Positions 1 to 12,277 of a stretch of 64,000 nucleotides of DNA are shown here, piece after piece. Source of the stretch: Prorocentrum cordatum (lineage: Eukaryota > Sar > Dinophyceae > Prorocentrales > Prorocentraceae); the NCBI GenBank assembly GCA_963575745.1, contig CAUYUJ010017804.1:758839-822838 (forward strand). Reading direction: 5' to 3'. Under the pieces are notes generated by a model. That model was not told the DNA's origin. It was given only the letters and a program-made list of their open reading frames with translations, and did no database searches. The position numbers and the translations under genes are program-made. Position 1 is the stretch's first letter. Every line of letters starts with the position of its first letter.

Positions 1-2894
1 CAGGGTAGGGCCTTCACTGCCTTCATCAGCTTGTCGTCTGCTCGCAACGCTGGCTCCAGCCGCCTGCGTGTTCTCGCGCGGTGCCAGCCTGCTGGCGTCA
101 AGAACAAGTGGTCGTCGCTCTCTTTGTGCTTCCCGACCCAGATGCCCTTCACGAAACTCGACTCGCCCTTGTGCTTCAGAGACGTGGTCGCGATCTGCCT
201 CGCGTGGGAGACCGGGGTCTTGAAGAGAGCCGTCTCGCCAAAGGGGGGGATCTCTCCGTTGTAGGTCACTCCGCAGGCTGCCCGATGGGATGTCCCCCCA
301 TCGGCTCGTGGTCTGTACGTGGAGGTAGCCCAGCTAACGTATCGCGTAAGCCAGCACCAAATCGGTGCGTCCGCTGTGATCTTCATGCCATAGCGCTTCT
401 CCAAGTCGAATTTGTACGTCCTCACCTTCGCCTGAAACCATCTGATCGGAGCCTCGATCGCGCCCATGCTCTGGCTGTCCTTCAGGTTCCCACGCTTCTC
501 CTCCAGCTTGATGCTCTTGTTCAGCTTCTTCCGCGCCTCCTCCACCAAGTTCACGATCGCGGGCTCGCCATCCGTCTTGATGTCCGCCGTCGTGAGATAC
601 GTGCCCTCGATGAAGCTGCTCGCGCTGGCTATTGCGTAGTCCGCGACCGCCTTGGTGGGCATCGAGACTGCGTTGAACATCAGCGTGCCCCTGTCCGCCA
701 CCACGAGCGTCGTCGCGAAGATGTCCGCCCCTGGCGGCTCCACCTCTCCGATCTCCGCCCAGTCGCCGTTGGTCTTCAGGTAGCAGAAGTCCAGGGTGAT
801 CTGAGCTTTCCCAGTGTCCTTCTGGTCGAATGTGAGGGTCTCGTGCGGCCTGGTCGTCTCGTTCCCTCGCGCGCAGGCTTCGCACCACGGCGCCCTCGTG
901 AGGTGAAGCAGTTCATGAGCTGCTCGTTCTGCATCCGTGGGCGCTGCTGGCCCTGCTACTTCTTGTGGTGCTATCGAGGGCCCTCCCCGAACGGACTCCT
1001 CGTGCCTGCGCTCCAGCTCCTTCATCTTCATGTGGTGTGCCGTGAGCCTCCGCTCCGCGTCGCTGAGCTTAGCCCGCAGCTCGTCCTTCCTGCCGTGGAT
1101 CGGTTGGCCCATCTCCTTGAGCCTCGCCCGCATGTCCCCCGCGCGGCTCGAAGGGTGCAGGACGATATCCTGCCCTTCGCGTAGTAGCACAGGATGTCGA
1201 GCCAGTCGCTCTCCACCTGCGCCCTCAGCTGCACCATCTCGCGCTGAATCCGATGCAGCAGCCGCAGGTGCAGCCGGCGCCGCCGCCGCCGATCCGCTGC
1301 CCGCAGCCCCGGGCGTCGGCGCGAGCGCCTCCTCCTGCTGCTCATTTGCGTTCACGCTGGCCGCAAACTCCTTCGCCTCCGTCGCTGTCTGGAAAGTCTT
1401 TGCGTTGGAGCCTAACGTGTGGTTCTTCCTGATGAGCGGGGTGCCCTTGCTGAGGCCCCCGCCAGGGTGCATGCACATGCCCGTCTTCGCGCTCAGCAAG
1501 AACTCGGCACCCTTGTCCATCACCTCCAGCAACGATAGGATCGGCTTCGATACCGTGTCACCCAGCCTGAAGTCCGCCTTCAGCAGCTTCGGCTGATCGC
1601 AGTCGTCGGCAACCGCCATCGGCACCGCCGCAATGGAGTCCATCTTGATCTCCTTCCGCTGCGCATCCAGCAGCCTCGGTCCGCGATCCTCACCTTTCTT
1701 GCAGCCTTCTCCGAAGCAAGTCGGCCCCACGTGGCAGTCGCTCGCCGTGTCCAGCGCGATGAAGGTCGTCTCCTCGAGCTCCATGCCGCAGCACTCCGTT
1801 TCGGGATCCTCCGCCATCATCGCCATGCAGTAGAGCTGGTCGTCGTCGCAGATCTCGCACTCGTACTCCGCGTACTCTATCTTGGCCACCGTCTTCGGGT
1901 CCGCGCTCTCCTGCTCGATCGCTGCATTGCCCTTTGCCTTCTCATCGGCGATCCGCTTCTTGCAGTCCGCCTTCTTGTGGCCTGTCTTGTGGCAATAGTC
2001 GCACTTTCCCGTGAACGTGTAGCCATCCTTGCCTTTGCCCTTGGCGTCCTCTCCGCCCTTAGATCCCGCTCCTGCTCCTCGACCTTTGCCGTCGCCCTTC
2101 TGCTTGCCCTTGTCGCGCCAGAAGCAGTCGCGGGCCGTGTGGCTCGGCTTGTGGCAGATCTGGCACTTGCCCCTGCCGCCCTTGCCCTTGCCCTTGGAGA
2201 TCGCGTCGACGTCCATGTCATTGCCCCCCCTGTTCGCTGTCGGCGGCTTCGCGACCACTCCACTCTGGCCGATCACCGCCTCGAAGATGCAGTTCCTCAT
2301 CTGCGTGATGTCGCTGCGCACCTCGCGCTGCGCCGAGCGCAGCATGACCTTCACCTCCTCGGGCGCGTGGGCCACGATCGTGCTCGTCTTCGTGTTTTGC
2401 GCGACATGCTCTCCAGTCGCGCGCTCGTACCTCGAAATCAGCTCGTCCCAGGCGATGAGCACCTCCGTGAAGCGCCCCTTGCCTTCGCGATCCTTCCATC
2501 ACAGCGGCGTCAAGATCTGCTGGAGCATCTGTCCGTGCTCCTCGTTCAGCCTCGGACGGTACTCCTTGTACAGCCTCCGCATCGCCTCGAAGCCATCGCC
2601 TCGTGGGCAGAGCTTGACGATGCTCTGCGCTGCGCCCTTCGTGGTGCTCGCCAGCAGGTGGTACAAGCTCCTGCCGACCTGCACCCCTTGCTCGCCGAGG
2701 TCATCCGCCGTCAGCGGATCCTCGGCCTCTCGCGGCCTATCCAGGCCTGCCGTCCAGCCCAGCAGACCGCAGTAGGACTCGAACGGGAAGATCCAATCCT
2801 CGAAGTCCTCCCTCTTGCCCGAAAGCGTCGGCACCTTGCCGACCCCACGTGAATCCACCAGCTGCACCCCAGCTGCTCCCGCGTCGGCCGCCAT
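1..2894 (-). pseudogene. Ty1/copia-like Gag-protease-integrase, 5' part, one internal stop, runs off the window
   Basis: Reading leftward from an ATG at 2,894, one frame stays open to the window edge except for a single TGA at 2,499-2,501. It encodes a Gag core, two CCHC zinc knuckles (CQICHKPSHTARDC at 2,124-2,165 and CDYCHKTGHKKADC at 1,962-2,003) separated by Gly/Lys-rich linkers, then a retropepsin-like site LDTASD (1,737-1,754), a SAP-like helical segment near 1,080, a PWCEAC zinc site near 880-895, and an integrase core. The integrase triad is visible: Asp at 789-791, Asp at 570-572 and Glu at 453-455. The order Gag-PR-IN, with reverse transcriptase presumably beyond the left edge, is that of Ty1/copia. 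The stop sits where related Gags have a WWKD-like motif, so a TGG-to-TGA change is likely. The protease triplet is DTA rather than DTG. I see no LTR upstream. Mobile-element coding sequence is near certain; activity is doubtful. Confidence 0.85.
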
Positions 2895-3186
2895 GGCGCG
2901 CTGGCGCCACTAGCCTGACGGGTAGGTTCAGGCAACCTCACAGACCTGTCACCATGCAGAAATGATGATCTCGCCCGATGGCTTCTTCTCGAGCCATAAG
3001 AGCTTTGGCGGGAACGCCCCGCTCCTCTCAGTCCAGCCCTGCACGGGCCTTGCACAGGGGGCCTCTTCGGGCCCAACTCATGCTCTAAAGCCTCCACGGG
3101 CCCGCCGCTCGCGCCAGGGCCTCTTCGGGCCCCGGCCTACACTCTGGCCGCCTCGGGAGGGGCCGTACACTCACTGACGCCTGCAT
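2895..3186. other. 5' flank of the left copia-like element
   Basis: GC-rich sequence upstream (in minus-strand sense) of the Gag start. It contains several GGGCCCGAAGAGGCC-like blocks but no LTR boundary, primer site or gene that I can recognise. Confidence 0.4.
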
Positions 3187-3289
3187 CTACATATATATAT
3201 ATACATGCACATATACACACACGCAAATATATATATATATATATCTAATATATATAATTATATATATATACATACATATCTATATATAT

Positions 3290-3330
<41 letters not shown>

Positions 3331-3420
3331 CTAATATATCGATACACCCCATAATAATATCATATATATATGTATATATACACATGTGTATATATATATA
3401 TATAGAGAGAGAGAGAGATA
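3187..3420. repeat. TA-rich microsatellite
   Basis: Nearly pure TATA/TACA/GAGA microsatellite abutting the first GC-rich module. Peptides rich in Ile and Tyr predicted here are artefacts. Confidence 0.95.
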
Positions 3421-4290
3421 CATACGTAAAATGTGTAGGATTGTGTACACAGGAGACGGACAACCTATAGAAACATACGTACGTCGTCCAAGGCGCTTCG
3501 GAAGGCGCAGAATACTCCTCCAAGGCACGGAATCATGTTCCTGGACCGCCTTCCGGGAACATGATGGGGACGACCTCCTGAGGGCCTCCAGTGGGCCTCT
3601 TGGGGGCCTCTCGGAGGCCTGTTGGGCTCTCCTGGAGGCGTCCTGGGGCGCGTTATTGGCCATGCTTGGGCATCTTGGGGGCCTCTGGGGGCCTCCGGGG
3701 AAGCTCTTGGGGGCCTTTTGGGGGCCTTTTGGGGCCTCGCAGGGCCCTCTTGGGGACCGCTGGGCTCGCTTAAGCAGTCTTGAAGCCCTGTCGGGGCTCT
3801 CCTGGAACCGTTTTGGGCGGCTCCTGGGCCATCTTAGGGCTCTCCTGGGCCGTTTTGGGACGATTTTAGGGGTCTCTTGGGCCGTCTTGGGGCGGTCTTG
3901 GGGGCCTCTTCGGCCGTCTTGGAGCGGTTTTGGGACACTCGTGGGCGGCCTTGGAGCGTCGGAACCCCGAAAAAGCGAGAAGGCCAACAACCTGCAAACA
4001 AAAATAATAATAATCCGCGATTTTGGCTTGTCGGGGCTCTCTTGGGAGGCCTCTTGGGATGCCTTCGGGGCCTCATGGAGCTCTCTTGGAACGTCTTCGG
4101 GCCTTCCTGGCCATTCCTGAGGCTATCTACGCGCGTCTTGGAGCGCTCGCGGGCCGTCTTGGGCGGTCTCGAACTGTTCCTGGCGATCCCAGGGGCCCTC
4201 CGGGGCGCTTCGGACGCTCCGGGTGGCGCCCTGCGCCCCCCCATGGAGATTACAGGCACCGCCCCGGGCCGCCCCCGGGCCCTACTCCCA
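3420..4290 (-). repeat. GC-rich hairpin module, copy 1 (full length)
   Basis: This is the longest class of a module found seven times in the window. On the plus strand it begins ACATACGTAAGACATGTAGG (here with minor changes), then has a hairpin ATCATGTTCC..GGA / TCCGGGAACATGAT at 3,532-3,565, then about 700 bp of GGCCTCTTGGGGGCC-like sequence with 10/11-bp phased TGGG motifs. Copies share the plus-strand left end next to TA tracts and vary at the right end. Strand is given as minus because a fixed end beside TA tails is then the 3' end of a retroposon. No convincing coding potential. Confidence 0.75.
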
Positions 4291-4394
4291 TATATATACA
4301 TATATATATATAATATATATATATTATATCTATATATATATTGTGTGTGTGTGTTGTGTGTGTGTGTGTGTGTGTGTGTTGTGTGTGTTTGTGT

Positions 4395-4435
<41 letters not shown>

Positions 4436-4493
4436 TGTGTTGGTGGTGCGTGTGTGTTGTGTTGTATCATATATATATTATATTATATATGTA
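4290..4493. repeat. TA and TG microsatellites
   Basis: (TA)n followed by a long (TG)n tract at about 4,342-4,455, then (TA)n again. Purely simple sequence. Confidence 0.95.
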
Positions 4494-4531
4494 CTAGAAC
4501 CACGCGCGCTACGCGCGCGCTTAGGTTCTAG
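4494..4531. repeat. imperfect palindrome with GCGCGC stem
   Basis: CTAGAACC...GGTTCTAG outer arms enclose GCGCGC-rich inner arms, forming a near-perfect stem with a small bulge. It lies directly after the microsatellite. Function unknown. Confidence 0.7.
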
Positions 4532-4675
4532 CTTCGTCCGGGGCAACGGCGGCCAACCAACGGGCGAGGAGGTTGAAGGCTGAATGCACTTCGGTTATTC
4601 ATCGAGTTTCGTGGTCGTGGTTCGAAAAGCTTTTGCGCGCTCCTCACCACCAGGCGGCCCGAGGCGGCCGAAAAC

Positions 4676-6025
4676 GACACCTCTTCCTCGTCCTCCTCTT
4701 TCTGCCTGCTCTTCCGCCTCTCCTCCTACTCATCCTCCTCCCCCCATCGTCCCCTCCTTTCCCCCCTTCCTCCTCCTCCTCCACCCCCTTCCTCCCCTCC
4801 TCCTCTTTTCCCTCCTCCTCATCCTTCTCCTCTTCCTCCTCCTCCGCCTCCTCCTCCTTCTCCTCCTACTTTCCCTCCTCCTCACTCGCACACTCCTCCT
4901 CTTCCCTTCCTCCTCCTCCTCCTACCACCCCTCCTCCTCCTCCTCCTCCCCCTCCTCCTCCTCCTCCTCACTCCTCCTCCTCCTCCGGCTCCTCCTCCTC
5001 CTCTCCTCCTCCTCCTCCTCCTCCTCACCATCACCATCATACATCCTTCATCATGTTCCTCTCCTCCTCCTCCTCCTCCCTCCCCTCCTCTCCCTGCCTC
5101 CTTCCCTCCTCCTCCTCTTCCTCCTCCTCCTCATCCTCCGGCCTCCTCCTCGTCCTCTGTCCTCGTCCTCCTCCTAATAATGTCACTAATCCTCATTCTC
5201 CTCCTCCTCCTCCTCCTCCTCCTCCTCCTCCTCCTCCTCCTCCTCCTCCTCCTCCTCCTCCTCCTCCTCCTCTCAGTCCTCCTTCTCCTGCTCCTTCTCC
5301 TCCTCCTGTTCAGACTACATGGCTCGCCAAACGGCAGTGCGACGCCGCGTAAGCATTTGGGCCACATCGGATAAAAGGGAACACTCGGGGGAGGCCTCCC
5401 TTTAGCTCTTCCTCCTCCTTTTCTCCTCTTCCTCCACATCCTCCTCACCTCCTCCTGCTCCTCCTCCTCCTGCTCCCTCCTCCTCCTCCTCCTCCTCCTC
5501 CTCGTCCTTCTCGTCCTCCCTCACTCCTCCTCCCCTCTCCCTCTCCTCCTCCTCCTCCTCCTCCTCCTCTCCTCCTCCTCCTCCATCCTCCGGTCTCCTC
5601 CTCCTCCTCTTCCTCCTCCTCCTCCTCCTCTCCTCCTCCTCCTCCTCCTCCTCCTCCTCCTCCTCCTCCTACCTTCCCCTCCTCCTCCCTCCCCCCAGAA
5701 TCAATCATCATCCTTCATCATACTCCATCCTCATCATCCATCATCCATCATCAAATCATCACATTCATAAGCTCATCATCATCCATCATCATCAAATCAT
5801 CATCATCATCATCGCTCATCATCAATCAATCAAATTCATCATCAACCCTCTCTTAACCCTCCTACCTCTCAACCAGTCCCCCTTCTCTCTCTCCCCCCCC
5901 CCTCCCCCCCTCGTCCCCCCTCGTCCTCCTCTTCCTCCTCCTCCTCAATTCCTCCTCCTCGTCCATTTCCTCTTCCTCTTTTCCTATTCCCCCTCCTCCT
6001 CCTCCTCCTCCTCCACCGCCTCCAC
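4676..6025. repeat. TCC/CTC polypyrimidine tract, ~1.35 kb
   Basis: Almost uninterrupted pyrimidine sequence built from TCC, CTC and TTC triplets, with short ATC-rich breaks at about 5,700-5,830. Poly-Ser, poly-Leu, poly-Pro, poly-Arg, poly-Glu and poly-Gly ORFs arise from the triplet repeats in all frames and should not be annotated. The stretch 4,532-4,675 before it shows nothing recognisable. Confidence 0.95.
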
Positions 6026-7640
6026 GTGCAAGAAATCCAACAACATGTCGCGGAAATCAACGAACTGTGTCCCTCCGGGTTTTTTCGAGCGTCCTTTTAG
6101 GACTTGTCGGGGCCGTCTTAGGGCCGTCTTGGGCGCCCTGGGAACCCCGAAATCATGTTCCGATAGAGGCTTCGGGGAACATGATTTCGGACGCTGCGGA
6201 AGAGGCCTCCCGCGAATCTCTATAGGCAGCTCTGCTTGCCCCCGTTGTGGCTCTGTTGGGTGCCTTTTGGGGCTCTTTTGGGCTGCATGGGTCATCTTGA
6301 GTCCCTCTTGGGCTCTTGGGCCGTCTTGGGGCTCCTCGGGGCGGCACTGCGAAGACGTCGTCGTCGTCGCCGTTCGGCGGCGTCAACTGTTGTCATCGTC
6401 GTCCATCGTCGTCGTCGTCGTCGGTCGTCGCCGTCGACGACCGTCGTCGTCATCGTCAATCACCGTCGCCGATCACCGTCGCCGATCGTCGATCGGCCCC
6501 GAACCCTCCCGCCCACTCATCCTCCTCCTCCTCCTCCTCCTCCTCCTCCTCCTCCTCCTCCTCCTCCTCCTCCTCCTCCTCCTCCTCCTCCTAATCTGCC
6601 TCCTCTTCCTCTTCCTCCTCCTCCTCCTGAAATCATGTTCCCGGAGACGCTTCCGGGGACAGGATTTCGAACGCAGAAAAAAAAAGACTGGGTCCAGGGT
6701 GGCTCTGCGCACGCAGACAGCGTCGCCGCCGTCGGCCGTCGTCGTCGTCGTCGCCGTCGTTCGTCGATCGGCGACGTCGACTGTTGTCATCGTCTTCTAT
6801 CGTCGTCGTCGTCGGTCGTCGACCGTCGTCGTCGTCGTCGTCAATAACCGTCGCCGGTCGTCGTCGCCGATCGTCGATCGCCCTCGAGCCTCCTCCTCTC
6901 TCCCCCCCTCCTCCCCTCCACTCCTCCTCCCCGCCTCCTCCTCCTCCTCCTCCTCCTCCTCCTCCTCCTCCTCCTCCTCCTCCTCCTCCTCCTCCTTCGC
7001 CCTCTCCGTCTCCTCCGCGCGGAAGAAATCCAACAACATCTCGCGCAAATCAACGAACTATGGCCCTCCGGGCCTTTTTGAACGTCCATTTAGGGCCTTT
7101 TGGGGCCGTCTTAGGGCCCTCCTGGGCGTCCTGGGAACCAGGAAATCATGTTCCCGGAGAGGCTTCTGGGAATATGGTTTCGAACGAGGCCCTCGTGGGC
7201 TTCCCTGAGGCCGTGTTGGGAGCCTCCTGGGCCAACTTTGGGGCCTCTTGGGCCGTCTTGGGGGTTCCGTGGGCCTCACAGGACGACCCTTTTGGGCTGT
7301 CTTGGGCCCTCTTGGGTCTCTCTTGGGCTGTCTTGGGGCTCGGGGGCGTCTGGGGCACTGTGAAAACCAAGCAAGCAAGTATGCTGAAAACGTACGTTGT
7401 ACAACGGGAATGGGCCGACTTTTGCCTCTTGAAGGCCCTCTTCGGCCAGCTTCAAACCATCTCGGGCCCTCTGGAGGCGCTCTTGGACGTCTTGGGGCCC
7501 TCTTGGGCCTCGCTGAGGCTGTCGGACAGCGTCGCCGCCGTCGGCGTGGCCGTCGTCGTCGTCGCCGTCGATCATCGATCGGCGGCGTCGACTGTTGTCA
7601 TCGTCGTCGATCGTCATCGGTCGTCGTCGTGGTCGTCGTG

Positions 7641-7672
<32 letters not shown>

Positions 7673-8445
7673 GAATCACCGTCGCTGGTCGTCGTCTCCG
7701 ATGATCGCCCTCGAGCCTCATCCTCCTCTCTCCCCCCCTCCTCCCCTCCACTCCTCCTCCCCGCCTCCTCCTCCTTCTCCTTTTCCTCTTCCTCCTCCCC
7801 CTCCTCCTCCTCCTTCTCCTCCTCCTCCTCCTCCTTCGCCCTCTCCGTCTCCTCCGCGTGGAAGAAATCCAACAACACTTCGCGAAACTCAGCGAACTGT
7901 GGCCCTCTGGGGATTTTTGAATGTCATTTTAAGCCCTTTTGGGGCCGTCCTGGGGCCCTCTTGGGCGTCCTGGGCACCCGGAAATCATGCTCCCGGAAAA
8001 AAATCTGGGAACATGATTTCGAACGAGGCCCTCTTGGGCCTCCCTGAGGGCGTCTTGGGGGCCTCCTGGGCCGGCTTTGGGGCCTTTGGGGCCGTCTTGG
8101 GATGTCTTGGGGCTCCTCGGGGGCCACTCTGAGGAGGAAGCAAGCGAGTATGCTGAAATTGTACGTTTTACACTAGGAATGGGTAAAGTTTTGCCTCTTG
8201 GAGGCCCTCTTGGGGCCCTCTTCGGCCATCTTCAAGCCATCTCGGGCCCTCTTGAGGCGCTCTTGGACGTCTTGGGGCCCTCTGGGGCCTCGATGAGGCT
8301 GTCTTGTGTGCCTCTTGGGCTGTCACGCGGGCAGCGTCGCCGCCGTCGGCGTGGCCGTCGTCGTCGCCGTCGATCGTCGATCGGCGCCGTCGACTATTGT
8401 CATCGTCGTCGATCGTCGTCGTCGTCGGTCGTCGACCGTCGTCGA

Positions 8446-8490
<45 letters not shown>

Positions 8491-9290
8491 ATCACCGTCG
8501 CCGGTCGTCGTCGCCGATCGTCGATCGCCCTCGAGCCTCCTCCTCTCTCCCCCCCTCCTCCCCTCCACTCCTCCTCCCTGCCTCCTCCTCCTTCTCCTCT
8601 CCTCCTCCTCCTCCTCCTCCTCCTCCTCCTCCTCCTCCTTCGCCCTCTCCGTCTCCTCCGCGCGGAAGAAATCCAACAACATCTCACGCAAATCAACGAA
8701 CTGTGGCCATCCGGGCCTTTTCGAACGTCCATTTAGGGCCTTTTGGGGCCGTCCTGGGGCCCTCTTGGGCGTCCTAGAAGCCCGGAAATCATGTTCCCGG
8801 AAAGGCTTCTGGGAACATGATTTCGAACGAGGCCCTCTTGGGCCTTCCTAAGGTCGTCTTGGGGCCTCCTGGGCCGGCTTTGGGGCCTCTTGGGCCGTCT
8901 TTGGGGGGTTCCGTGAGCCTCACAGGACGACCCGTTTGGGCCGTCGTGGGCCCTCTTGGGTCTCTCTTGGGCTGTCTTGGGGCTCGGGGGCGTCTGGGGC
9001 ACTGTGAGGACCAAGCAAACGAGTATGCTGAAAACGCATGCTTTACGAATGGGAATGGGCCGGTGTTTGCCTCTTGAAGACCCTCTTGGGGCCCTCTTCG
9101 GCCATCTTCAAGCCATCTCGGGCGCTGTTGGGGCGCTCTTGAGCGTCTTGGGGCCCTCTTGGGCCTCGCTGAGGCTGTCTTGTGGGTCTCTTGGGCTGTC
9201 TTTGGGGCCTCATGGGCCGTCTTGGGCGGGTTCGTGGACCCCACAGGACGCCCGGGGCGGCCATGCCAACCGGTGGCACCACCCCACCCC
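6026..9290. repeat. tandem array of an ~0.8-1.0 kb compound repeat (about 3.5 units)
   Basis: Units begin with AGAAATCCAACAACAT at about 6,030, 7,020, 7,860 and 8,665. Each contains a GGCC/CTTGGG-rich body, a hairpin beginning ATCATGTTCC (6,152, 6,632, 7,144, 7,984 and 8,788), a block of GTC/CGTCG triplets and a TCC tract of variable length. Length differences are mainly in the triplet blocks. The hairpin resembles that of the modules at 3.4-13.3 kb, so the families are related. No gene is supported. Confidence 0.85.
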
Positions 9291-9454
9291 CGCCCCCGGG
9301 CCCCGTCCGTCTGTCCTACTGCTCCTCTCCAAACCCTCGTTCCCTAACCTCCCGATCATGTTCCCGGACCCCCGTCCCTTCCCCCCAGAGCACCGCAGCA
9401 GTAGGAAAGCGTTCCGAAATGGTGAGAAATCATGTTCCCGGAAAGCGTTCAAGA

Positions 9455-10258
9455 ATATGAATCGTACTTCGTCCAAGGCGCCTCGGAAGGCGCAGAATAC
9501 TCCTCCAAGGCGCGGAATCATGTTCCCGGACCGCCTTCCGGGAACATGATGGGGACGACCTCCTGAGGGCCTCCAGTGGGCCTCTTGGGGGCCTCTCGGA
9601 GGCCTGTTGGGCTCTCCTGGAGGCGTCTTGGGGCGCGTTCAGGGCAATTTTTGGGCATCTTGGGGGCCTCTTGGGGGCCTCCAGGGAGGCTGTTGGGGGC
9701 CTCTTTGGGGCCTCTTGGGGCCTCGCGGGGCCCTCTTGGAGCCCGCTGGGCTCGCTAAAGCAGTTTTGAAGCCCTATCGGGGCTCTCCTGGAACCGTCTT
9801 GGGCGGCTCCTGGGCCATCTTGGGGCTCTCCTGGGCCGTCTTGGGACGATTTTGGGGGTCTCTTGGGCCGTCTTGGGGCGGTCTTGGGGGCCTCTTCGGC
9901 CGTCTCGGAGCGGTTTTGGGAGACTCTTGGACGGTCTGAAAAAGCGAGAAGGCCCAAAGCCTCGAAAAAACAATAGAAAAAATCAACGATTTTGGCTTGT
10001 CGCGGCTCTCTTGGGAGGCCTCTTGGGATGCCTTCGGGGCCTCATGGAGCTCTGTTGGAACGTCTTCGGGGCTTCCTGGCCATTCCTGAGGCTATCTATA
10101 CGCGTCTTGGAGCGTTCGCGGGCCGTTTTCGGTGGTCTCGATCTGTTCCTGGCGGTCCCAGGGGCCCTCCGGGACGCTTCGGACGCTCCCTGGGGCGCCC
10201 TGCCCCCCCCATGGAGATTACAGGCACCGCCCCGGGCCGCCCCCGGGCCCGACTCCGA
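9455..10258 (-). repeat. GC-rich hairpin module, copy 2 (lacks the shared end)
   Basis: Matches copies 1 and 7 from CGTCGTCCAAGGCGCC onward, with a perfect hairpin at 9,517-9,550 and the phased GGCC body, but lacks the ACATACGTAAGAC end and the TA tract beside it. It ends in the same CCCCGGGCCGCCCCCGGG block as copy 1. The preceding 9,291-9,454 holds an isolated half-hairpin and nothing else recognised. Confidence 0.75.
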
Positions 10259-10300
10259 TATATGTATGTGTGTGTATATATATATATATATATATGTATT

Positions 10301-10371
<71 letters not shown>

Positions 10372-10401
10372 GTGTATATATATATATATATATATATGGA
10401 C

Positions 10402-10945
10402 ACATACGTAAGACATGTAGGATTGTGCACACAGGAGAAGGACAAGCTATAGAAACATACGTACGTCGTCCAAGGCACCTCGGAAGGCGCCTCGGAAGGC
10501 GCAGAATACTCCTCCAAGGCGCGGAATCATGTTCCCGGACCGCCTTCCGGGAACATGATGGGGACGACTCCTGAGGGCCTCCAGTGGGCCTCTTGGGGGC
10601 CTCTCGGAGGCCTGTGGGGCTCTCCTGGAAACGTCTTGGGGCGCGCTCAGGGCAATTTTTGGGCATCTTGGGGGCCTCTCCAGGGCCTCCAGGGAGGCTC
10701 TTGGGGACCTCTTTGGGGCCTCTTGGGGCATCGCGGGGCCCTCTTGGAGCCCGCTGGGCTCGCTTAGGCAGTCTTGAAGCCCTGTCGGGGCTCTCCTGGA
10801 ACCGTTTTGGGCGGCTCCTGGGCCATCTTGGGGCTCTCCTGGGCCGTCTTGGGACGACTTTGGGGGTCTCTTGGGCCGTCTTGGGGCGGTCTTGGGGGCC
10901 TCTTCGGCCGTCTTGGAGCGGTTTTGGGAGACTCTTGAACGGCCG
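10402..10945 (-). repeat. GC-rich hairpin module, copy 3 (truncated)
   Basis: Begins with the shared ACATACGTAAGACATGTAGG end next to TA microsatellite (10,259-10,400). It carries a perfect hairpin at 10,526-10,559 and is cut off within the phased body at about 10,945, where TA sequence resumes. Confidence 0.75.
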
Positions 10946-10952
10946 ATGTGTG

Positions 10953-10984
<32 letters not shown>

Positions 10985-11174
10985 GGTATATATGTAGATA
11001 CCTATATGTATGTATGTATATATATATATATATATATAGCTACATATATATGTACATATATATATATACACATACATACATATATATATATATACATATA
11101 TATACATACGGAAGAAATCATTGGAATACGTGGAAGGAAGTGGCACGACTTGGGAGGGCTTGGGGGAGGGGGTA

Positions 11175-11219
<45 letters not shown>

Positions 11220-11232
11220 GCATATACATACT

Positions 11233-11278
<46 letters not shown>

Positions 11279-11301
11279 TATAGAGATATATATATATAGA
11301 A
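10946..11301. repeat. TA/TATG microsatellites around a 62-bp spacer
   Basis: (TA)n and (TATG)n tracts flank a spacer at about 11,110-11,172 containing GGAAGTGGCACGACT and GGGAGGGCTTGGGGG. The same spacer returns near 11,853-11,914 and 12,296-12,355, so spacer plus TA plus module forms a compound repeat. Confidence 0.85.
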
Positions 11302-11494
11302 ACATACGTAAGACATGTAGGATTGTGTACACAGGAGAAGGACAATCTATAGAAACAAACGTACGTCGTCCAAGGCGCCTCGGAAGGCGCCTCGGAAAGC
11401 GCAGAATACTCCTCCAAGGCGCGGAATCATGTTCCCGGACCGCCTTCCGGGAACATGATGGGGACGACCTCCTGAGGGCCTCCAGCTAGCCTCT
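11302..11494 (-). repeat. GC-rich hairpin module, copy 4 (short)
   Basis: Shared end plus a perfect hairpin at 11,426-11,459, cut off ~35 bp after the hairpin, where (TA)n begins. Confidence 0.75.
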
Positions 11495-11518
11495 TTTATA
11501 TATATATATATATATACA

Positions 11519-11762
11519 CATACGTAAGACATGTAGGATTGTGTACACAGGAGAAGGACAATCGATAGAAACATACGTACGTCGTCCAAGGCGCCTCGGA
11601 AGGCGCCTCGGAAAGCGCAGAATACTCCTCCAAGGCGCGGAATCATGGTCCCGGACCGCCTTCCGGTAACATGATGGGGACGACCTCCTGAGGGCCTCCA
11701 ATGGGCCTCTTGGGGGCCTCTCGGAGGCCTGTTGGGCTCTCCTGGAGGCGTCTTTGGGCGCG
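11519..11762 (-). repeat. GC-rich hairpin module, copy 5 (short)
   Basis: Shared end plus a hairpin at 11,642-11,675 with two unpaired changes in the stem, cut off at 11,762 before TA/TATG sequence. Confidence 0.75.
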
Positions 11763-11992
11763 TGTATATATACAAATATATATGTGTATATGTATATATA
11801 TATGTATATATACATATGCGTGTATATGTATATGTATATATGTATATATGTATAGGGAAAAATTGAAATACGTTGAAGGAACTGGCACGACTCGGGAGGG
11901 CTTGGGGGAGGGGTATATCTCTCTCTATATATATATATACACATGTATCTCTCTATATATATGTATACATATTCATATATATATACATGTCC

Positions 11993-12025
<33 letters not shown>

Positions 12026-12030
12026 AAGAA

Positions 12031-12277
12031 ACATACGTAAGACATGTAGGATTGTGCACACAAGAAATGGACAATATATAGAAACATACGTACGTCGTCC
12101 AGGGCGCCTCGGAAGGCGCCTCGGAAAGCGCAGAATACTCCTCCAAGGCGCGGAATCATGTTCCCGGACCGCCTTCCGGGAACATGATGGGGACGACCTC
12201 CTGAGGGCCTCCAGTGGGCCTCTTGGGGGCCTCTCGGAGGCCTGTTGGGCTCTCCTGGAGGCGTCTTGGGGCGCGTG
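12031..12277 (-). repeat. GC-rich hairpin module, copy 6 (short)
   Basis: Shared end plus a perfect hairpin at 12,155-12,188, cut off at the same place as copy 5 (after GGCGTCTTGGGGCGCG), then TA and the spacer. Copies 5 and 6 are probably segmental duplicates. Confidence 0.75.

Noticed and set aside
1731-2852. 373-residue plus-strand ORF opposite the left element
   Set aside because: It is the antisense shadow of the Gag-protease frame, which has zinc knuckles and a protease motif.
4676-5690. Poly-Ser/Leu/Pro/Arg/Glu proteins
   Set aside because: They are six-frame translations of TCC repeats.
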